Shown: positions 1-11,820, numbered from the stretch's first letter. The stretch is 64,000 bases of DNA from Heliopora coerulea (GCA_030142905.1 JASJOG010000050.1:1794001-1858000); one strand, 5' to 3'. Numbers and translations are program-made. The notes: generated from the letters alone by a model not told the origin.

Positions 1-1301
1 TACATTCCAAACAACGCCTTCACCCAGCAGAGTGAAAGACTTGGTCAGAGTGTATCGGATTGGTCAACTTCTACTGTCAGTCACTATCAACCAAAATTAC
101 CCGCCAAAAGCATAAAAGGAGATGCTCCTTTCCCAACAGCAGGCGAGCGAGCAGAAGAGAGAGCAGAAAAGAGGAACCAACGAACAGGAGCAGACAAAAG
201 AGCAGAGAAAACGACGCTAGTCGCTAAGAAGAGAACCTAGAGTCAGAACAACCTCTTGCTACAGCTAAACATTCGTAAACCTTAGTTTCTGTATTTTGTT
301 TTGGTAATACCAATAAAGATCCCGCACCTCGCCTAAAGGGTGACTCTACCGAGCTAATAATAGCAACCACAAATTTAACATTCACTTCTAAGTTAGGTGG
401 TTCTATTTTGCCGTGCAATTCTGTTTACTCTAAGAACAAAAGATTTTATTCTCAGACGAGAGAAGCATTTCTGTATGTTTACAACACAACCATTGGCAAT
501 ATGATAAACGACAAATAACGGTTAACGGTAGTAGATTAGTTCAATGTATGTTCTAAAGGTTAAAAGAGCACGCACTTCTTGCCCCATAAAAGTCGGACAC
601 TGAACGTTGGAGGTCGAAATGTTGTACCATAACTCAAACTGCCATCGTTTTTTTAATGTCAAACCTTTTAAGCATAAAACGTTTTGTTCCTGTCGTATTA
701 CACAATAATATAAAAGTGGGATGCTGCGTAGGCAGTATAAAACAAAAAAGTTAAAAGGTTGGTAGACTGCCAAATTTATAATAAAGAATTCTCAGAAATA
801 TCATAAATTCGGCAGTCTACCAACCTTTTAACTTTTTGTATTACACAATAGCCTGATTCATCATCTCGCAAATAATGATCTACGATTATAGAAGCAAATT
901 CTTCGTGATGTCATTCGGGAGGTGACCTTTTTGTCCAATTGATAAGGAATTTACCCGATCAATAGTTATCGTTGCTTTGTGGAATCAGCTATTAAATAAT
1001 CAGTTCATAATTACGTGTATGACTATCCAATGAATACAGGATAAACCCGTTACATAGGATTTAGTCAGTGGATAGTTATACGGGCTTAACTTGTGACTGT
1101 TTAAATCGCATACTAACGTTCAGAACGCATTTTAAGTTGATTATATGCTCGAAATTGTACGAATATGGAATGGTAAATGGTTTCTTATTTTTATTCTTTT
1201 GTTTGATTACTTTAATTGCACGATTTTCCTGAGAAGTAATTTTTGGTGGAAAAAATACCTGGGTGCCGCTATTTAATAATGCTACCAGTTTTATTTTCTA
1301 G
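1..1301. other. Non-coding, presumed intron or 5' flank of Ig-like gene
   Basis: I see no convincing coding region here. The stretch precedes the first recognisable exon (acceptor AG at 1300-1301), so it is either an intron or upstream DNA. A purine-rich, GAGCAGA-containing stretch lies at 125-235. A hairpin repeat (745-837) is listed separately. A signal-peptide exon for the Ig-like gene was looked for and not found. Confidence 0.5.
745..837. repeat. Hairpin (inverted repeat, about 35-bp arms)
   Basis: Positions 745-779 are the reverse complement of 803-837 with one mismatch near the inner end, around a 23-bp loop. The arms contain AAAAGGTTGGTAGACTGCC and its complement. Such a structure is typical of a short foldback or MITE remnant, but no target duplication was identified. 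Confidence 0.8.
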
Positions 1302-1712
1302 ATGGACGTGTTTACGAAGCTCCTTCAAAAGTGGTTTATCGCTCAATTGGTTCTGATGTTGTTTTTACTTGGTGTGTATCGTCAACTTGGCTAAACAGGA
1401 GGCCAACTGTCACATTCTACCTGAAAAATCCTGTAAGCAGGAGTGTTGATGAACGGGCAATTGCTAAAGTGTCTCCAACACAAGTGGTCGAAGTACTGCC
1501 AAACTTTTCGGTTCATAAATCCTTGTTTTCGCGAAGCCAAATTAACGTCTATGTGACAAATTGCACCGCTAATAGAACAGGTGTTCAACTGACCAACTAT
1601 TCCTTGGCTATCAGCAACTTATCGATGTCTCAATCACGATTTTATGAAATTTACGTCAATTATCTTTTTGATATATTTGGAACAGAAAACGGAGCCCGTC
1701 TGAACGTTGTAG
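1302..1712 (+). CDS. Exon of Ig-superfamily-like membrane protein (N-terminal domain)
   Basis: An internal exon of 411 bp encodes about 136 residues. It is preceded by a pyrimidine tract and AG at 1300-1301 and followed by the donor GTATGT at 1713. Both junctions are phase 1, the symmetrical 1-1 arrangement typical of extracellular Ig and FN3 modules. The product starts DGRVYEAPSK if the preceding base is G, and contains a VVFTWCV strand resembling the Ig C-strand tryptophan region, several N-glycosylation sequons (for example NCTANRT and NLSMS) and a beta-rich composition. It joins in frame to the four later phase-1 exons. It could be a V-type Ig domain or another beta-sandwich; no second canonical Ig cysteine motif is evident. 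Confidence 0.65.
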
Positions 1713-2305
1713 GTATGTATAAAAGCTTACGAATGTTTTGTTTTAGATCGGTAAGTTAGTTAAAGCTTGTTTTCTTCAGGTGAATTTATTCACGCTTAGC
1801 GAATTGGCAAAATTTTCGAAACGGTGTGGTTGTTTGGCTGTTTTTAAGAAATATTGACATTTTCCATTTGAGTAAAAGTTAAAATAAAGCCAGTGTATGC
1901 TGAAGTGAACGTAAAAGTAGGCTTTTCTTTACAAGTTTCCGTACTTCGTTTTATGGTGGAAGGCTGGTTAATTGCATTGTGTCGAGATACCTTTCTCAGG
2001 ATTTTGAATTGTACCTGACAGCTGGGAAAGCTGCCCGTTGAAACCTCATATTAAGGGTATATCTTAGTACCCACTTTGAATTCAAAGCTACATGTCGCAG
2101 ATCTGGTGCTGCAAATGTGGCATAATACAATTGAACATTTAGAAAAGTTGCTTAAGAACGAATATAAAAAATTTGGGTAAACTGCACTGGAAACGCATAC
2201 GTCGCCCAGGTAATCTTTAAAACTTACCTGTAAAACCTGACCTCACTTAGAGGCATCGAATGCTTTATCCTTTTGCTTCATTAGAAATACACAGATAGGT
2301 ATCGT

Positions 2306-3110
2306 GAACAATAATTCACCGAAGTGGAGGTGAATAGTGGTGGATATTTATCGAGCCGCAGAGCGGCGAGGTAAATGTCTACACTATTCACTGAAACTGG
2401 GGTGAATAATTGTTTTAGCATATACCTTGCATAAGTGTTTTCACATATATATATATTTTTTATTTATTTGTTTTTTTAATATTTAAAACAACTTTATAGG
2501 GATCTCCGGCTTGTCGCCCACTCATCACTTTGAAACAAAACATTTCGAACTCATCCTGAGTGCATTTATCACTAAAAGGTATAAGAAATATATGTTCTCG
2601 AATAATTTATTGCCAAGTTTAGTTGCTTTTTTGGAATTGTTTGGAACAGCGGCTTTGCTTAGTATAAACAGTTCTTACGTACATGAAACATGAAGGGCGC
2701 CATCTTGTTTTGCTCGGAGATGAATAGTGCCAGATATTCCCAGATAGAGGAACTAATCAGATTGCGTAAAAAACACTATTCACTTGCGAGATATATGATA
2801 ATTAACAATTATTCACCTAAGTGAAAGTGGAAGTGAATAGTGGTAGATATTTACCGAGCCCCGAAGCGGTGAGGTATATATCCATACTATTCGCGGACAC
2901 AGAGGTGAATAATTGTTTTAGCATATACCTCGGATAATTGTCTGAGTATTCTGACCACAGGTATTTTTTAAATACTGAAAACAATGTCACGGAAGTTCGG
3001 CTTGTCTCCTGCTTGTAATTTGTAAAAAAAAAAAAAAATAGGCATGCATCCTGAGTGCATCTATCCTCAGTCCGGAAGATCACGCGAAGAGTACCTTTTA
3101 GATAGTTCTC
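2306..3110. repeat. Two tandem copies of a MITE-like unit
   Basis: About 120 bp at 2306-2426 and 2797-2931 are clear diverged copies. Each carries inverted AACAATTATTCACC / GGTGAATAATTGTT ends and a central GGTGAATAGTGG...GAGGTA palindrome. The downstream flanks also correspond: CATCCTGAGTGCAT occurs at about 2553 and about 3047, and CGGCTTGTC at about 2507 and 2999. The whole unit of roughly 490 bp is therefore duplicated head to tail. I infer a non-autonomous DNA transposon; no transposase is present. Confidence 0.7.
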
Positions 3111-3375
3111 ATGAATACGTGGAAAATGCAAAACTAACTCATCACGTACGCTACTGTAAACTCACAATTTGCGCGAACGAATAAATGGGTGTCATATTAC
3201 AACAATACCGAGCAAGAATCGGACGTCACAACGTATTTGTGAGTGGTAATATCGACGAAGTAGGTTTAAAAGGACAATTCTGGAACACTATGTTAATGTT
3301 ATTTTATTTGTACGTATTTTGCTTTCCAACTTTTAAAAATGTGTTGAACGCTGCGTAAAGACAAGAGAAGACTAA

Positions 3376-3993
3376 GTGACATTTTGGTTTAAACAGATGA
3401 TGTGTTACCATGTGTATGTACCATTGCTTTTAAGACTGTCAAACGACGTCGAAGAAAATCCAGGTCCCACGATACATGAGGTAGTTTCTTCAAACAACAC
3501 AGTTTGTGCTGAGTTTAGTCAAGGGAACCGGGTTAAATTTGGTGACAATGCAGGGAAACAGTGTGTGGCAATGTCATTGACAGCTATAATTTTTAGATAC
3601 GTTGAGGCAACTTGTAACTGGAGTAAGTCTGACCTGAACAATATTTCATTTCATTGTAATAGTTTGTATAAATTCATTAAAGGTTCCGTTCAAAAAGACT
3701 TTTTGTTGCTGACAATTGTCCCTGACATGGTAGCAGTAAACGAAAGAATTTATTATTTAACTGACAGTGAACCATTGACTGAAGAATTATCATTGTCATG
3801 TGACAGTGGACCTTACGTTTGTCTTAAAAATGCATTTGCAAATTTATTCTCTGGTGGCGAAACAAGCTATGAATGTTGTTTGCTTACAATTAATTGTAAT
3901 ACCATTGCAGTGTTCATAATGTACAATAACAATTTTAAGATCTTTGATTCACGCTCAAGGGACTTGTACGGAATGCCAAGTTCTTTTGGTTGA
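3376..3993 (+). CDS. Helitron-associated protein: 2A-like peptide plus OTU-like peptidase domain
   Basis: This 205-residue ORF belongs to a Helitron-type transposon. Near residue 25-32 it carries DVEENPGP, the canonical 2A/CHYSEL ribosome-skipping motif, which would separate a short leader from the rest. The remainder (GNAGKQCVAMSLTAII..., then VAVFIMYNNNFKIFDSRSRD) shows the Cys-containing N-terminal and FDSRSRD C-terminal blocks of the OTU-like cysteine-peptidase domain often fused to cnidarian Helitron or helicase ORFs. It is followed by degenerate pieces of the same element: a coiled repeat region, a Helitron N-domain, a PIF1 helicase and an endonuclease. The start at 3376 is not an ATG in every context, and the true N-terminus may lie at MMCYHVY. 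It is intact locally, but the element as a whole is dead. Confidence 0.7.
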   Translation: MTFWFKQMMCYHVYVPLLLRLSNDVEENPGPTIHEVVSSNNTVCAEFSQGNRVKFGDNAGKQCVAMSLTAIIFRYVEATCNWSKSDLNNISFHCNSLYKFIKGSVQKDFLLLTIVPDMVAVNERIYYLTDSEPLTEELSLSCDSGPYVCLKNAFANLFSGGETSYECCLLTINCNTIAVFIMYNNNFKIFDSRSRDLYGMPSSFG

Positions 3994-4009
3994 TGTGTTT
4001 TTCTTAGTA

Positions 4010-4810
4010 TTGAAGGGCTGGAAAATCCTGTACTGTTATTTTTTTTTTTGAAATGAGTTCACCTCAACAAAGATTTATTCTATTTGAAATAAATGGAGTT
4101 TCAACTGCTTCAGGTTCCAGTGATCATGACGAAAATCTTCAGGAATTTGTAAAAAATAATACCCTAAAGGTACGAGTCCCCAGAAAAGAAAGAGTAGGGA
4201 AAGTGATGGACAAAAGGTGACGGACTCAAAAAGCAAAGCAAAACGCGCAAAACACGTGTATTATTTAAAAACAAAAAGTTTAGAGGAGGAGGCAAGCAGA
4301 CTAAAGAGACTGGAAATGTGTAGGCAATATCAAACACAAAAGAGAGCTAGCGAATCAGCTGACAACACAGTGAAACGCTTGGAAGCAAAAAACGACAGGA
4401 ATGCTAGACTGCGAAAAAATGAATCTGCTGAGCACAGAGTAAACAGACTGCGAGTCCAGCACGCTAATAGTATAAATTGGAGAGAAAATGTATCTGTTCA
4501 GCATAGAGTAAATAGACTGCAAGTGCAGCAAGCACTTAATATAAAGTGGAGAGAAAACGAATCTGCTGAGCATAGAGTAAGTAGACTGTAAGTTCAGAAA
4601 GCGTATGGTATAAAGCAGAAAGAGAGTGAACCTGCAGAGCACAAAATAATTAGACTGCAAGTGCAACAACCAAATGACAAAAAGCGGAGAAAAAGTGAAT
4701 CTACTGAGCACAAAATATCTAGACTTTTAAAACTGCAAGAAATTGATGTGTTCAGGAAAAATGTTAGCACTAATGCCACAACGAATGAGATTGAAGAAAT
4801 TTAGATCCTG
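4010..4810 (+). pseudogene. Helitron ORF segment: charged, repetitive coiled region (degenerate)
   Basis: An open stretch at 4217-4591 continues past a stop to about 4800. It encodes repeating units of about 22 residues with the consensus ESAEHRVNRLxVQxAxxIKWREN. The units are heptad-like and rich in Arg, Lys and Glu, so a coiled coil or nucleic-acid-binding tail is likely. In related cnidarian Helitrons such repeats sit between the OTU-like module and the Helitron N-domain. Stops and frameshifts at 4589 and 4802 show decay. Confidence 0.6.
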
Positions 4811-4949
4811 CTCAAAAATTTCATGTATCTGTTTCAAAAAGACCGTAATACATTTGCACATGTTGTGATCAGTAATGCTATAAGCATAGTGTCCTAACCG
4901 CGAATAGATTGTGGTTATCAAAGCCCAATATGAAGCAGTATTTAGGTTT

Positions 4950-5644
4950 TTCAATCATGTGAAAAATACTTGAAAAAGAATGAAATGCCACCTTGTCCTA
5001 TAAAAAATGGTATGGCATTTCCAGAAAGAACCAGAACAACATTGCTCCTTTAGCAAATATCAAAGACTGGTTTTATGGAATGGAGTACCAGCAAAGAGGT
5101 TCACCACATGTTCACATGTTAATATAGCTGGAAAATGCCCCAACATTTGGTGTAGATAAAAATGGTGAAGTCACAGCATTGATTGGTAAAATAATTACTT
5201 GCACTAAACAAAATGATGAACCTGATCTTGAAACTCTTGTCAATCGACAGATGCACAGACACTCACATACTTGTCGGAAAAAGTCAAAAATTGAATGACG
5301 ATAATTCTATGACTCTCAACCTGCAATGAGATCAACCAGCATACTGTACCTGTTTAATGGGACCACAGAAATATCATAAGATCGTGTAAAAAAAAAAAAT
5401 CTTGTGGAGAGTAGTTAAGAAGTAACTTGATGATATGAAAGAAAGTGAAAATATAACGTTTGATCAATTACTAACCAATCTTAAATTAACTGAAGATGAG
5501 TATATCCTAGCAATTCGATCATCTCTCGACTACCCTACAATCTTTGTGAAAGGAAACCATAATGAGCTATAGATAAACAACTATAACCCAGCTTGTTTGC
5601 ATGCTTCGAGGCCAAACATGAACAAACAGTTTGCTCTTGATGTT
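4950..5644 (+). pseudogene. Helitron N-terminal (Rep-like) domain, degenerate
   Basis: Reading across frameshifts on the + strand gives blocks diagnostic of the Helitron_like_N domain: EPDLETLVNRQMHRHSHTC at about 5218-5275, a conserved Cys/His-rich signature, and KGNHNEL..INNYNPACLHA at about 5548-5610. Several stops and frameshifts are present, for example after KGNHNEL, so no functional Rep/HUH protein is made. The sequence is broken at about 5645 by a LINE inserted in the opposite orientation and appears to resume at about 7080. Confidence 0.65.
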
Positions 5645-7078
5645 GCAATCTTTAATCTTTAATCAGGAAGCCTGAATCACTTACACAATAGTTTTCATCA
5701 GGGTCCTAAGACAATATTCTAATATGAAAATAAGTCCAAAGCGCTAATATGTGTACCAAAAAGTGTCAACATGAAATAATATCAAAATATAAAGGATAAA
5801 AATTATTAAAAGTTAAAATAGTGAACTAGAATAAAACCACTTAAAGTGTAAAAGATAAATTATTTAGAAAGCTTTCTTAAAAAAAGTTCTTTAATTAATC
5901 TTGTCGATAGATCAATAATGTCCCAGTCTTCTGAAGGACGGGATGTCACAGTCCACCGATCCCAGTGGCGTTTAAAGAGGCCTAATATTTTCTTTAGATC
6001 TGGTTTTAGAGGCATGAACAGACTAATTAAATATTATATTACTATCATAGTAGATCTCCTCGTTAATGCATTTCTGCATAAAAATCGCTCCGGTGTCGAG
6101 ATCTTCTTTGGGCTAATGGTTTCCAAGCAAGGTTATTTAATGCATCATTAGCAGAAGAATGGTGTGGCAGGTCTAAGATCTCCTTGGCTGCTTTATTATG
6201 TAATACTGTAAGGTCTGCATTAACGTGCCATTACCCCTATCCCCCCAAACAATATCACAATAGTCGAATAAAGGTAACGTATAAGAATTAAAGAGCACCC
6301 AAATACTAATAGGGAGAAAAACCTTAATTCTCTTTAGAAGACTTAATTTCTTAATTATCTTTTTACTAATATAATTTATATGATCATCCCAAGTAAGCTG
6401 ACTATTAATGATGACCGCAAGATATTCAAAAGTGTCTCTCCAGACATTTCCCTGTTATGCTGGAATTAGTAGAATCTTTTTTTTTTATCAGCCTAGGACT
6501 ACCAATTGTCATAAACTTAGTCTTCCTAATGTTTAGTGTCAATCGATCTTGCCTAAGCCCCTGTGAAATATTCAGTTAATCACTACTGATAACATCTTTT
6601 ATGTCATCTGTGCTACGTGATGCATAGTACAGGGCAGTATCATCTCAATGTAGTGTAACGTTCGCTTTTTCTAGGCAATTGGGGAAATCCTTTACATACA
6701 ACAGAAATAACAATGGCCCTAAAATAGCGCCTTGTGATACACCCATAGTTGTTCTATCCTGGCAGACAAATGCTGTCGATAAGATGCCCCTTGTAAGCGA
6801 TTATCAAGATACGTTTAAGAACAACACACAGCAGCATCACATACACCATATCGAGAGAGTTTTCCCAGCAGAATTGCATGATCTACCATGTCAAAGTCTT
6901 TCGACAAGTCAAAGAAGACCACTCCAGTTAACAAGCCACTGTCCATATTCAATAATATGGAGTCAGTAAACTGACCGACCGCGTTACTTGTCGAGGATTT
7001 AGGTTTAAACCCTAACTCTAACGTATATGCTCGTGATGTGTATATTGTTTCATATATATATTTAAAGCTCAACAGTGT
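5645..7078 (-). pseudogene. CR1/L2-type LINE reverse transcriptase fragment inserted in the Helitron
   Basis: Read on the minus strand, 7072-6815 encodes GVVFFDLSKDFDMVDHAILL, the RT palm block (DLSKAFDTVDH-type). Further blocks are a frameshifted RLTLN..KTKFMTIGS-like segment at 6600-6490 and the RT C-terminal block NKAAKEILDLPHHSSANDAL at about 6240-6120. The 3' end is marked by a short tandem tail at 5645-5662 (repeated ATTAAAG read on the minus strand), as in CR1/L2 LINEs that lack poly-A. The copy is 5'-truncated and full of stops. It splits the surrounding Helitron, so it is the younger of the two. Confidence 0.75.
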
Positions 7079-7079
7079 T

Positions 7080-8097
7080 GAAATTAGTGCTCAAAAAGCA
7101 GTCTACAAGAATTGTGGTGGTCTACTGAAAAGGTACATCGAACGTCTTAATACCCTTTGAAAACATCACCTTAGCAGACTGGGTGGCATGGTATGATAAT
7201 TTAAATGTCAAATCTTGCCATAAGAAGTCAAAGCAAACAGATATTGATGATCTATCACCAGAAACGTCTGACAATGATGACAACAATGATGATGACCTTT
7301 GCAATGACACTGACACAGAAGATAATTTTAAGTTTAAAATAGAGCAAATCAAGTGAACCAGAAAAACCAGAGTAAAGCCAGAATTATAAGAAGTGTTTGG
7401 TTTAACATGGAAGCACATCCAGAAAAACATTATAGTGAATTGATAATGATTTTTAAACCATGGAGAGATGAGAAGACTAATTTGATCGACAAATACATTA
7501 CTTATGGAGAACATTATTTGATTTTACAAGAGTCCATTGAAGAACAAATCAGCCTCTTTGCAGTTTGTAATGAAGAATTAAGCATTATCGAAGATCAGAT
7601 GACAGGTTTTGATAAGTATGAAGACCAATTTGACTTAAATGCACCAACCACCCAAGATTTTCAGCACGAAGATGAAGCTGAAGGTTCAGAAGATTTACAC
7701 CCTGACTTGTCCGATAACACTGGGATTCCTTATGCAACATCAAATGTAGAACCACTTGTTCTAAACGAAATGCCTGATAATGATTGCAAACAATTGTCCA
7801 AAAAGAGGACATCACCTGTTTATACAAAATTCAATAATTGATGAATTCAATCAACAAGTTTATGATTCAGCAACAGAAAAGAAGTACACAATTAAAGCTT
7901 ATGACTGTATTATTGATGCCAACTCTTCAGAGCTCAGAGACAAAATAATGAAACAAATTCCAAATGATACACACAAAACTAAACAACTTGCTTCAAAGCT
8001 CCACATTGCTGAGGGTGAAATGACGGAAATAGCAATAAACGTAAGAAGTGATGATGGTCTCACAAATTGTACTGGTAACATAGTTAAGTTAGTATAG
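7080..8097 (+). pseudogene. Helitron helicase ORF, middle part (degenerate)
   Basis: After the LINE the Helitron reading frame resumes. The open stretch at 7353-7841 contains KARIIRSVWFNMEAHPEKHYSELIMIFKPWRDE and continues with an acidic segment; this resembles the linker of cnidarian Helitron ORFs upstream of the PIF1-type helicase. A frameshift joins it to 7780-8097. No Walker A motif was found in this stretch, so the N-terminal half of the helicase core appears deleted or unrecognisable. Confidence 0.55.
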
Positions 8098-8189
8098 TTA
8101 CATCAACCTAACGAACCATCAGGTATAATATGGGTCAAAGTTGATCAAGAAGACGTTGGTAAAAAAAAAACAAGACACGAAAACAAGCA

Positions 8190-8600
8190 GCTTTGTGGAG
8201 GGAGTAGTATTGAAAGCGCGTGTACACCAATCAAACCAGTCACTACACAATTCGCTGTGGGTAGAAACAGAGCAGTTCAAATTGTCAGAAAACAATTTCC
8301 ACTACGACTTGCTACTGCTAAGACAATACATGGATCTCAAGGTGATATTCAAACTGAAATTGTTGCCAACCTCAACACTCGCAGGGAATTTCTCACTTGC
8401 ATTGCTTAGCGCTGAGCCGAGTAATTACGGCTGATGGATTGTATGTCACTGACCTTTGTGAAGACAACGTTGCTGTTGATCCAATTGTTATAAACGAAGT
8501 GAACGAGGTAAGAACAGAGAGACGTCTACAACTTTGTATATCTCCATTGTACAAAATAAATAATTCTGCATTAAAATTATTTAAACGCCCTCATTCCATA
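8190..8600 (+). pseudogene. PIF1-type helicase C-terminal part of the Helitron (frameshifted)
   Basis: In two frames the sequence encodes FPLRLATAKTIHGSQGD (about 8288-8340), the PIF1 helicase motif that includes the SQG turn, and then MHCLALSRVITADGLYVTDL (8397-8456), equivalent to the YVGLSRV motif VI region. The acidic tail DLCEDNVAVDP follows. A +/-1 frameshift near 8390 separates the motifs. This would be the Helitron unwinding enzyme, here inactivated. Confidence 0.65.
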
Positions 8601-9179
8601 AACATATTGAAGACATTCGTAAAGATTATAATTATTCTTTTTGTGATATAGCAATTTTTACAGAGACAAGATTCAGTACAGCTGCTCCAGATGAAATGCA
8701 CAACCTTAACGATTTTCAGTTATTTTGTATCGACAATCTTACAACTGCAAATGGTGTCAGACCTTACGGTGGTGCAACTGTGCACAACTGAGTTCCGTAT
8801 GTTCCTGGTTATTCCTACAGTCGTAACGTTACTATTATTAAAGTAACTACTTGTCTGAATTTAACAAAATTCGGTGTATATTGCTCTCCAAAAGAACCTA
8901 TTAGTCAGTTGCGTTCAGGAATGCGAGAAATTATCCTTGAAGTTGCTGCTGATAAAAGCGTAATAATTGGAGATTTTAACGTGAATTGGTTTAGAGAATC
9001 AGATAGGAAACCTCTGTACGTTATGTTAAAGGACAATAGTTATGTACAATTAATATCAGAATGTACAAACTGACAATAGAGCTCTTATCGACCATGTATA
9101 CTGTAAAGTTACTTCTCAAAGTATAAGTTCGTAAAAGTAAAGTATAAGTTAAACCTATTTTAGTGATAATGAAACAATC
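8600..9179 (+). pseudogene. Helitron-linked endonuclease/exonuclease/phosphatase (EEP) domain
   Basis: Read across frameshifts, the + strand shows EEP motifs: IAIFTETRF at the N-terminus, DKSVIIGDFNVNW at about 8950-8990 (the catalytic GDFN motif), and ALIDHVYCK at about 9080-9110, with YFSDN at about 9162. An AP-endonuclease-like domain C-terminal to a PIF1 helicase is the hallmark of Helentron/Helitron2-type elements. The copy is interrupted at 9180 by a TIR transposon; sequence after 10348 may be the rest. Confidence 0.6.
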
Positions 9180-9185
9180 TGGGTA

Positions 9186-10341
9186 CAGTGGCGTACCGTT
9201 GAGAATGGTCACCTAGGGCGATAGCAAAAATTGCCGCCCTAGTCCTAATAAAATTAAACAAATGATAAATATTCCAAAAACTGCGTTTTGCGCACTCTTC
9301 GCACTTACATGTCTGCACTGTCGTATTGATCTCTGACTTGAGAAAAACAAAATATCCTAGTTAAATTTGGGAGCACTAAACTAAATTTTTTAGTGATTCT
9401 CAGGGGGCACATCCAGCCTGAAATCTGACTGTTGCTGAAAGAAGACTTACGTAAGGGGGTCCAGGGGCATGCTGTCCCGGGAAATTTTCAAATTCTGAAA
9501 CCTCGCAAACGCTATTTCCTGCAAATTTGAGGGCATTTTATCTCAGAAAACCGCAAGCATCACCACAAAAGCTCCTCTAACAACTTGCAACGTTGACACA
9601 CATGGTGAGGAATATTCGCAACACTGTGGTGAGATTAAGGAGATATTCCTCAAACTTGATATTCAATGACTGTATTGACCCCTTCATCCCTGTAGGCCTT
9701 GGTTGTGCTCACGAGCACTTTTGTCTGTTGACTTAACGGCGAATTTCCATATTCAACTGGCTGATTAAGTTCTTACTTTAAAACATTCATAATAATTCTA
9801 ATAACACACGGGCTAATACATATTTAAAGGATTTTCTTCACTGTATTCTTTTGGAAGGACTTACTTCAGATGGAAATTTCCACTTCAAAAATAAGATACT
9901 TGCTTTTTATGACGTAGTGGTTTACATTTTTTTTGCAGTAAAGCCATTTACACTAGATGAGTACCACTTGGTCACCGAGTGAAATTTCAGTGGCTTTTAA
10001 AAAGACAGTTTAAAAGTTGGCAAACTTATCATATTACAAGTAACAAAGGATTGTGATTCTGACTTGCATGAAACGGGAACAAATAAGTAATGAATAGCAG
10101 AATTTAAACATGAAACAGCACAGTACACAAAAATCAATATTTATTGGAACCTAAGAAAATCCACTCGCGAAATGTGTATACAATTATTTTTCTCACGAGT
10201 CTTGCATCACATGCCTATGTATTGTGTTGTCAGTCAAAGACACAATGTTTGTTATAGTTCGGAGGATTTTTCATTTATTTTCTTTTTATCAACAGCAAAA
10301 ATTGCCGCCCAGGGCGCAGCGCCCCCATTCGTACGCCGCTG
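9186..10341. mobile_element. Non-autonomous TIR transposon with perfect 6-bp TSD
   Basis: The element starts CAGTGGCGTAC and ends GTACGCCGCTG: 11-bp TIRs with one mismatch, extended inward by imperfect pairing of GGGCGATAGCAAAAATTGCCGCCC and AGCAAAAATTGCCGCCCAGGGCGC. It is flanked by TGGGTA at 9180-9185 and at 10342-10347. The 1,156-bp interior has no transposase. A fragment of the same family, inverted, lies at 25139-25198. The superfamily is uncertain: the TIR looks hAT-like but the visible TSD is 6 bp. Confidence 0.75.
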
Positions 10342-10347
10342 TGGGTA

Positions 10348-11820
10348 TCATTTGGAGAATATTAAAAACTTGCAACTGAGAGAAGTATAGCAATTATTTA
10401 GTGCCTATCGGTAATTAGAGTAACAAAATTTCCTATAAGGATGGATCCGATAAATTCAAAATACTCAAAAGGGCAGCTGCAATAATAGTCATTGACTGAC
10501 ATTCTATGTTACCTTTTATTAACTTTTAACAGAATCAATTGAGAATCACATTATTTCAAGTTGACAGAAATTTGTGGTTTGTGAATTTCGACATTACCAT
10601 GACGTTCATGCGAAGACTATATAGTCTCTTAAATATTAAGGACGCTTTAGCTACCTCGAAAATCATGTGAAAATTTTTGTATTTGTACGCATGTTGCTGG
10701 CGCTTTATCTATGTTGACTGAATTAAAAACATTTTTGTTTCAAATTGCTTCATTGTCTTGTACTATGTTTGTTTTTTCGTTTTTTACCAGTCAAATGCAA
10801 AATTCTCATCTTGTGTTAAAATTTTAGTTAAATGTGACTATTTAGAGTATCGTAACCGTGCTTCAATTTTGGTTGTCCTGCATTAAAGACAACCTTAATT
10901 CTTGATCAAGATTTCATCTGGATGAATGATAAATCTTGGACAGGTCAACCTAGACTAATCGGTCAACAAACACTGACCTATAACGTGCCTCAAAAACCCA
11001 TATATTAGCCAAAATAAATCGGTCAGACCGGTCAAATTGACTAGACAACCCATTGCACCAATCACTGAGCGAAGCGCAGAATTTCGGCCAATGAGACTGC
11101 CGGAATAAGAGGCAAACCGGTCAAAAACCTACAAAGGAGGTCGCTCTTGCCTGAGAAGTGACATTTCACATAACCAGCCAAACCTCATGCGCAGGATCTT
11201 ATCTCCACGCCCATCGATGGTTAAGGCTTTCCATTTAAAGTAAATAATGTGCAGTTTTGCGCAATCCTACCTCTTTTCATTTTTGATCAGGCAATTTTTT
11301 TACCTCAGTCGTGTGACCGATTTGACTTACGCTAAATCAGCCACTGCAAGGTTATTAAATGATTATCGATCGGTTAATTCGCAGTTTTGCCTACGCATGA
11401 GTTCTTAGACTACAGAGTTTGTCCAATTATAAAGGCTTGTTTGTCAAATTATAGACGGTTTTAACATTTGCTTCAATATTTATCCAACATGTATTGAATG
11501 AAATATTAGAATTGTTTAAACGAGGTTTTCAATTAATATTGAAAGGTGCTTGGACAAGTTTGGTCGTTCGCTGATTGGTTGTTTATTGTGGTAATCCAGA
11601 TCGTCTATTAGAGTTTACGAGAAAAAATAATGCTTGGACAAGCCAAAAATACAACCCCAGCTTCTATTTTGTTCCTCGTCATTTGGACGAACGGGATTTT
11701 ATTCCGGCCTCATTAGTATTTAAGACTTCGAAGTGGATTATGTGAAACCTTATGCTTAGAAAGGGCATAGTAGCCATTTACTAAGCATTTTACTTTAAAG
11801 CATTTACTAAGCCTGATGAC
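10348..11820. other. Non-coding intronic stretch
   Basis: No coding segment could be supported on either strand. The first 100 bp may include the 3' end of the interrupted Helitron. Several short motifs recur (GGTCAA, ACCGGTCAAA at about 10995-11130), but no bounded repeat was resolved. Confidence 0.5.

Noticed and set aside
224..418. 64-residue minus-strand ORF near the left edge, and 522-773
   Set aside because: No motif, no splice context, and composition like surrounding non-coding DNA.
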